A DNA stretch of 64,000 nucleotides from Branchiostoma lanceolatum (taxonomy: Eukaryota; Chordata; Leptocardii; Amphioxiformes; Branchiostomatidae): positions 8,706,734 through 8,770,733 of the forward strand of contig NC_089738.1 of the NCBI RefSeq assembly GCF_035083965.1. Reading direction: 5' to 3'. Under the pieces are notes generated by a model, which worked only from the letters and a program-made list of their open reading frames with translations, had not been told where the DNA came from and searched no databases. The translations under genes and the position numbers were made by a program. Positions within the stretch are counted from its first letter, which is position 1. Each line of letters starts with the position of its first letter. Shown here piece by piece: positions 62,189-64,000 of the stretch.

Positions 62189-62312
62189 GTAAGTATACAT
62201 ACCTCAGCATGAAGTTTTCCAGTAAACGCCCTCAGTTGTATGTTGCATGTACTTTACTCCTGTTACATGCTACAGGATGTAGCATGTACATAAAAGAACT
62301 TTTCTTTTTTTT

Positions 62313-62340
62313 GCGTTTCGGCGCCTTCGCGCCGGAACGC
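62313..62340. repeat. GC-rich perfect hairpin
   Basis: gcgtttcggcgc-cttc-gcgccggaacgc: a 12-bp stem with one mismatch and a tetraloop. Just upstream, acatgctac-aggat-gtagcatgt (62264-62286) is a second 9-bp hairpin. Confidence 0.7.
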
Positions 62341-62739
62341 AATGTCCTGGCTTTTACCTTCGATGCATGCATATCGCATGCAGGATGCTTCGATGCATGC
62401 TGTTTGGTTCAACACTGTGTCGCACACCAGAAGACCTTATATGGCAATACGTTCCCAAATCCTTGTATAGCCGTTGCCTTATATGGCAAGGGAGCACGAA
62501 AAGGCAGGCAGGCTAGATTTGCATGACACACAGGAGGGCGACCGCATGTAACTGCTACAACTGTTCGGAAATATCATTGCATTGTGGTTTCGGACTTTGA
62601 TATCCTGAAAAATGACCATTTTACATCTATTCCACAAGATTGCAGAAGAAAAAAAAATGATTTCGTCAAGAAAACGACCAAAAATCGACATAAATGATAC
62701 CATATAGTGAGGTTATAGCATTACGTACAGAGAGACGGG

Positions 62740-62900
62740 TTACGTACCGCAGCTTAGCCCATCTGGCAACGCGAAGCACTTCGGACCCAGAAGATCCGGG
62801 TTCGTGTCCGTGCATGGATATCAATATCATATTTATGAATATCATTTTTTCATTTTTTCATTAATAAATAAAGAAATATTTTATATTTGTTATTTTTAAA
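62740..62900 (+). mobile_element. tRNA-Arg(UCG)-like SINE with A/T-rich tail
   Basis: A-box-like tagcccatctggcaacgcg, anticodon-loop-like CTTCGGA, agaagatccgggttcg and B-box-like gggttcgtgtcc match the layout of tRNA-Arg(UCG). The stems are broken, so it is not a functional tRNA. An AT-rich tail with aataaataaa follows. Confidence 0.6.
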
Positions 62901-64000
62901 TATTCATTTAATATATACAAGGCCTTTGTCTTATGAACAGGACTTCATAGATTCCAAACCCGGCATTCGAATTTTTCTGTTCATTGTAATGGAAAATACC
63001 GTGCAGCGGCTCCTATGCGCGGTAAGATGATTCTTGCAAAACACTCGCCACTAAACTTCTATCCCCGATGTAAACAGAGGCTCTTGATGTTGTTTGCAAA
63101 ACAGCGATCCTTTGTTACAGTAGCAAATGCTCCATTGTTCAGTATCGACTTCATTCAGACAACACGGACGTGGAAAGTGGCGCCGCTCGGCACAAAACTA
63201 TGGGAATTTTCATGAATTTTAGCAAAATTACCCAGGAAAATAAGGAAGAAATGTTGTAAATGCGGAAACCAGAATAATACGGATGAGGTAGCTGTTGATT
63301 TGTTTGACATTTGGTAGTCATTTTAGATAGAACCTTAGCTGTTATGAACTTCTATTTCACTTAATTACCATAGTGCTGATGATTCAATGGTGCTTTTTCA
63401 AATTTTATGTTTTATTGCGTGCCATGTACATAATTACATTGATAGCTTTTATAATGAGCCTATTGTACATTTTACAAATAAGTACAAGTTGTAGGCCAAG
63501 ACCAGCTTTTTCAAAAGCACTTAAGTTAAGTGACGTAACTTCAAAATTGCTTTCCCCAATCTGCCTTTCTCTATTAAAACAGTACTCATTTCCCAAAATG
63601 ACAATTTTTCTTATAGACTGAACAGCCCTTGAGTGACTTCCTCTGGCACATTTTACTTCAAGTAAAGGGAAAAGACAATTCACACTCATAAACGTAGCTG
63701 AAACGCCAGCTTTTTTGAAAAGCTCTTGTTTTACTAGTCACCTTGCATGGTGTATAGTACAAGAAAGGCATGAAGTTGCAACTTGAGCTATCGGTTTTTA
63801 CTATTCCAAATTTAGGCATATTTCATTCTAAACCTGGGCATTTGCCTTCCCAAATATTGGCTTTTTTCCATTACAGATTTTGATCTTATACAAAAAGGAC
63901 ACAAACCTCCCTCACCTGTCACATGGAAATGTATTATTTTAACCCCAAGAAAGTGCAATTCGTATGCCTTTCAAACACATGAAAACTTACGCATTAGTGT

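Larger units (their letters stand above)
62189..64000. other. IPO5 intron 19 (incomplete)
   Basis: The donor is GTAAGT at 62189. It contains two strong hairpins (62264-62286 and 62313-62340), a tRNA-Arg-like SINE (62740-62900), AT-rich sequence and unremarkable DNA to the window edge. No next exon is present. Confidence 0.6.

Noticed and set aside
62745-62825. Possible tRNA-Arg gene
   Set aside because: Anticodon and acceptor stems do not pair; the layout with an A/T tail fits a SINE head.

Overview
The window is eukaryotic, intron-rich nuclear DNA. It most likely comes from an invertebrate chordate, an amphioxus (Branchiostoma)-like genome. Reasons: genes with many short exons and 0.2-5 kb introns; animal orthologues (importin-5, TMEM19) at chordate-like similarity; a stand-alone P2X7 C-terminal-domain gene, a type seen in invertebrate deuterostomes; tRNA-derived SINEs, many small foldback/MITE elements, TG/CA and GAT microsatellites; and very frequent TACATGTA. 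The species call is inference. All protein assignments come from reading spliced exons by eye; no database was searched.

Layout: (1) 1-152, last coding exon of an EF-hand protein. (2) 3280-5837, a four-exon gene for a 113-residue secreted, very basic protein with several dibasic sites, carrying a 625-bp DNA element whose end lies 15 bp from a splice acceptor. (3) 8591-13081, a nine-exon gene for a bacterial-type creatinase (creatine amidinohydrolase, M24/pita-bread fold) with an added mitochondrial-type N-terminus and all three catalytic residues in register. (4) 15021/20045-36427, a 17-exon gene for an EF-hand protein I could not name, with two candidate first exons and a likely GC-AG intron. 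(5) 44166-38700 on the minus strand, TMEM19 (DUF92/VTE6 family), complete in seven exons. (6) 46400-45594 minus, an apparently intronless P2X7-C-terminal-domain protein with an Asp tract. (7) 46975-62188 plus, the first 19 coding exons of importin-5 (IPO5), running off the right edge; its intron 18 is an AT-AC U12-type intron.

The P2X7-domain gene and IPO5 are head to head, with start codons 575 bp apart and E2F-like sites between them; the same 14-mer lies upstream of TMEM19. Non-coding DNA is dense with repeats: 5'-truncated LINE pieces, tRNA-derived SINEs, pogo-like TA-flanked elements, a probable Helentron-type (HINE) element with a roughly 127-bp tandem repeat, a family of about 80-bp TTAA-bounded elements (seven copies), CCAAGCAGA foldbacks and CAGGGCTCG-ended elements. 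The genes share no obvious pathway; this is an ordinary gene neighbourhood rather than an operon. The most notable items are the creatinase, the U12 intron, the small secreted precursor and the HINE-like element.
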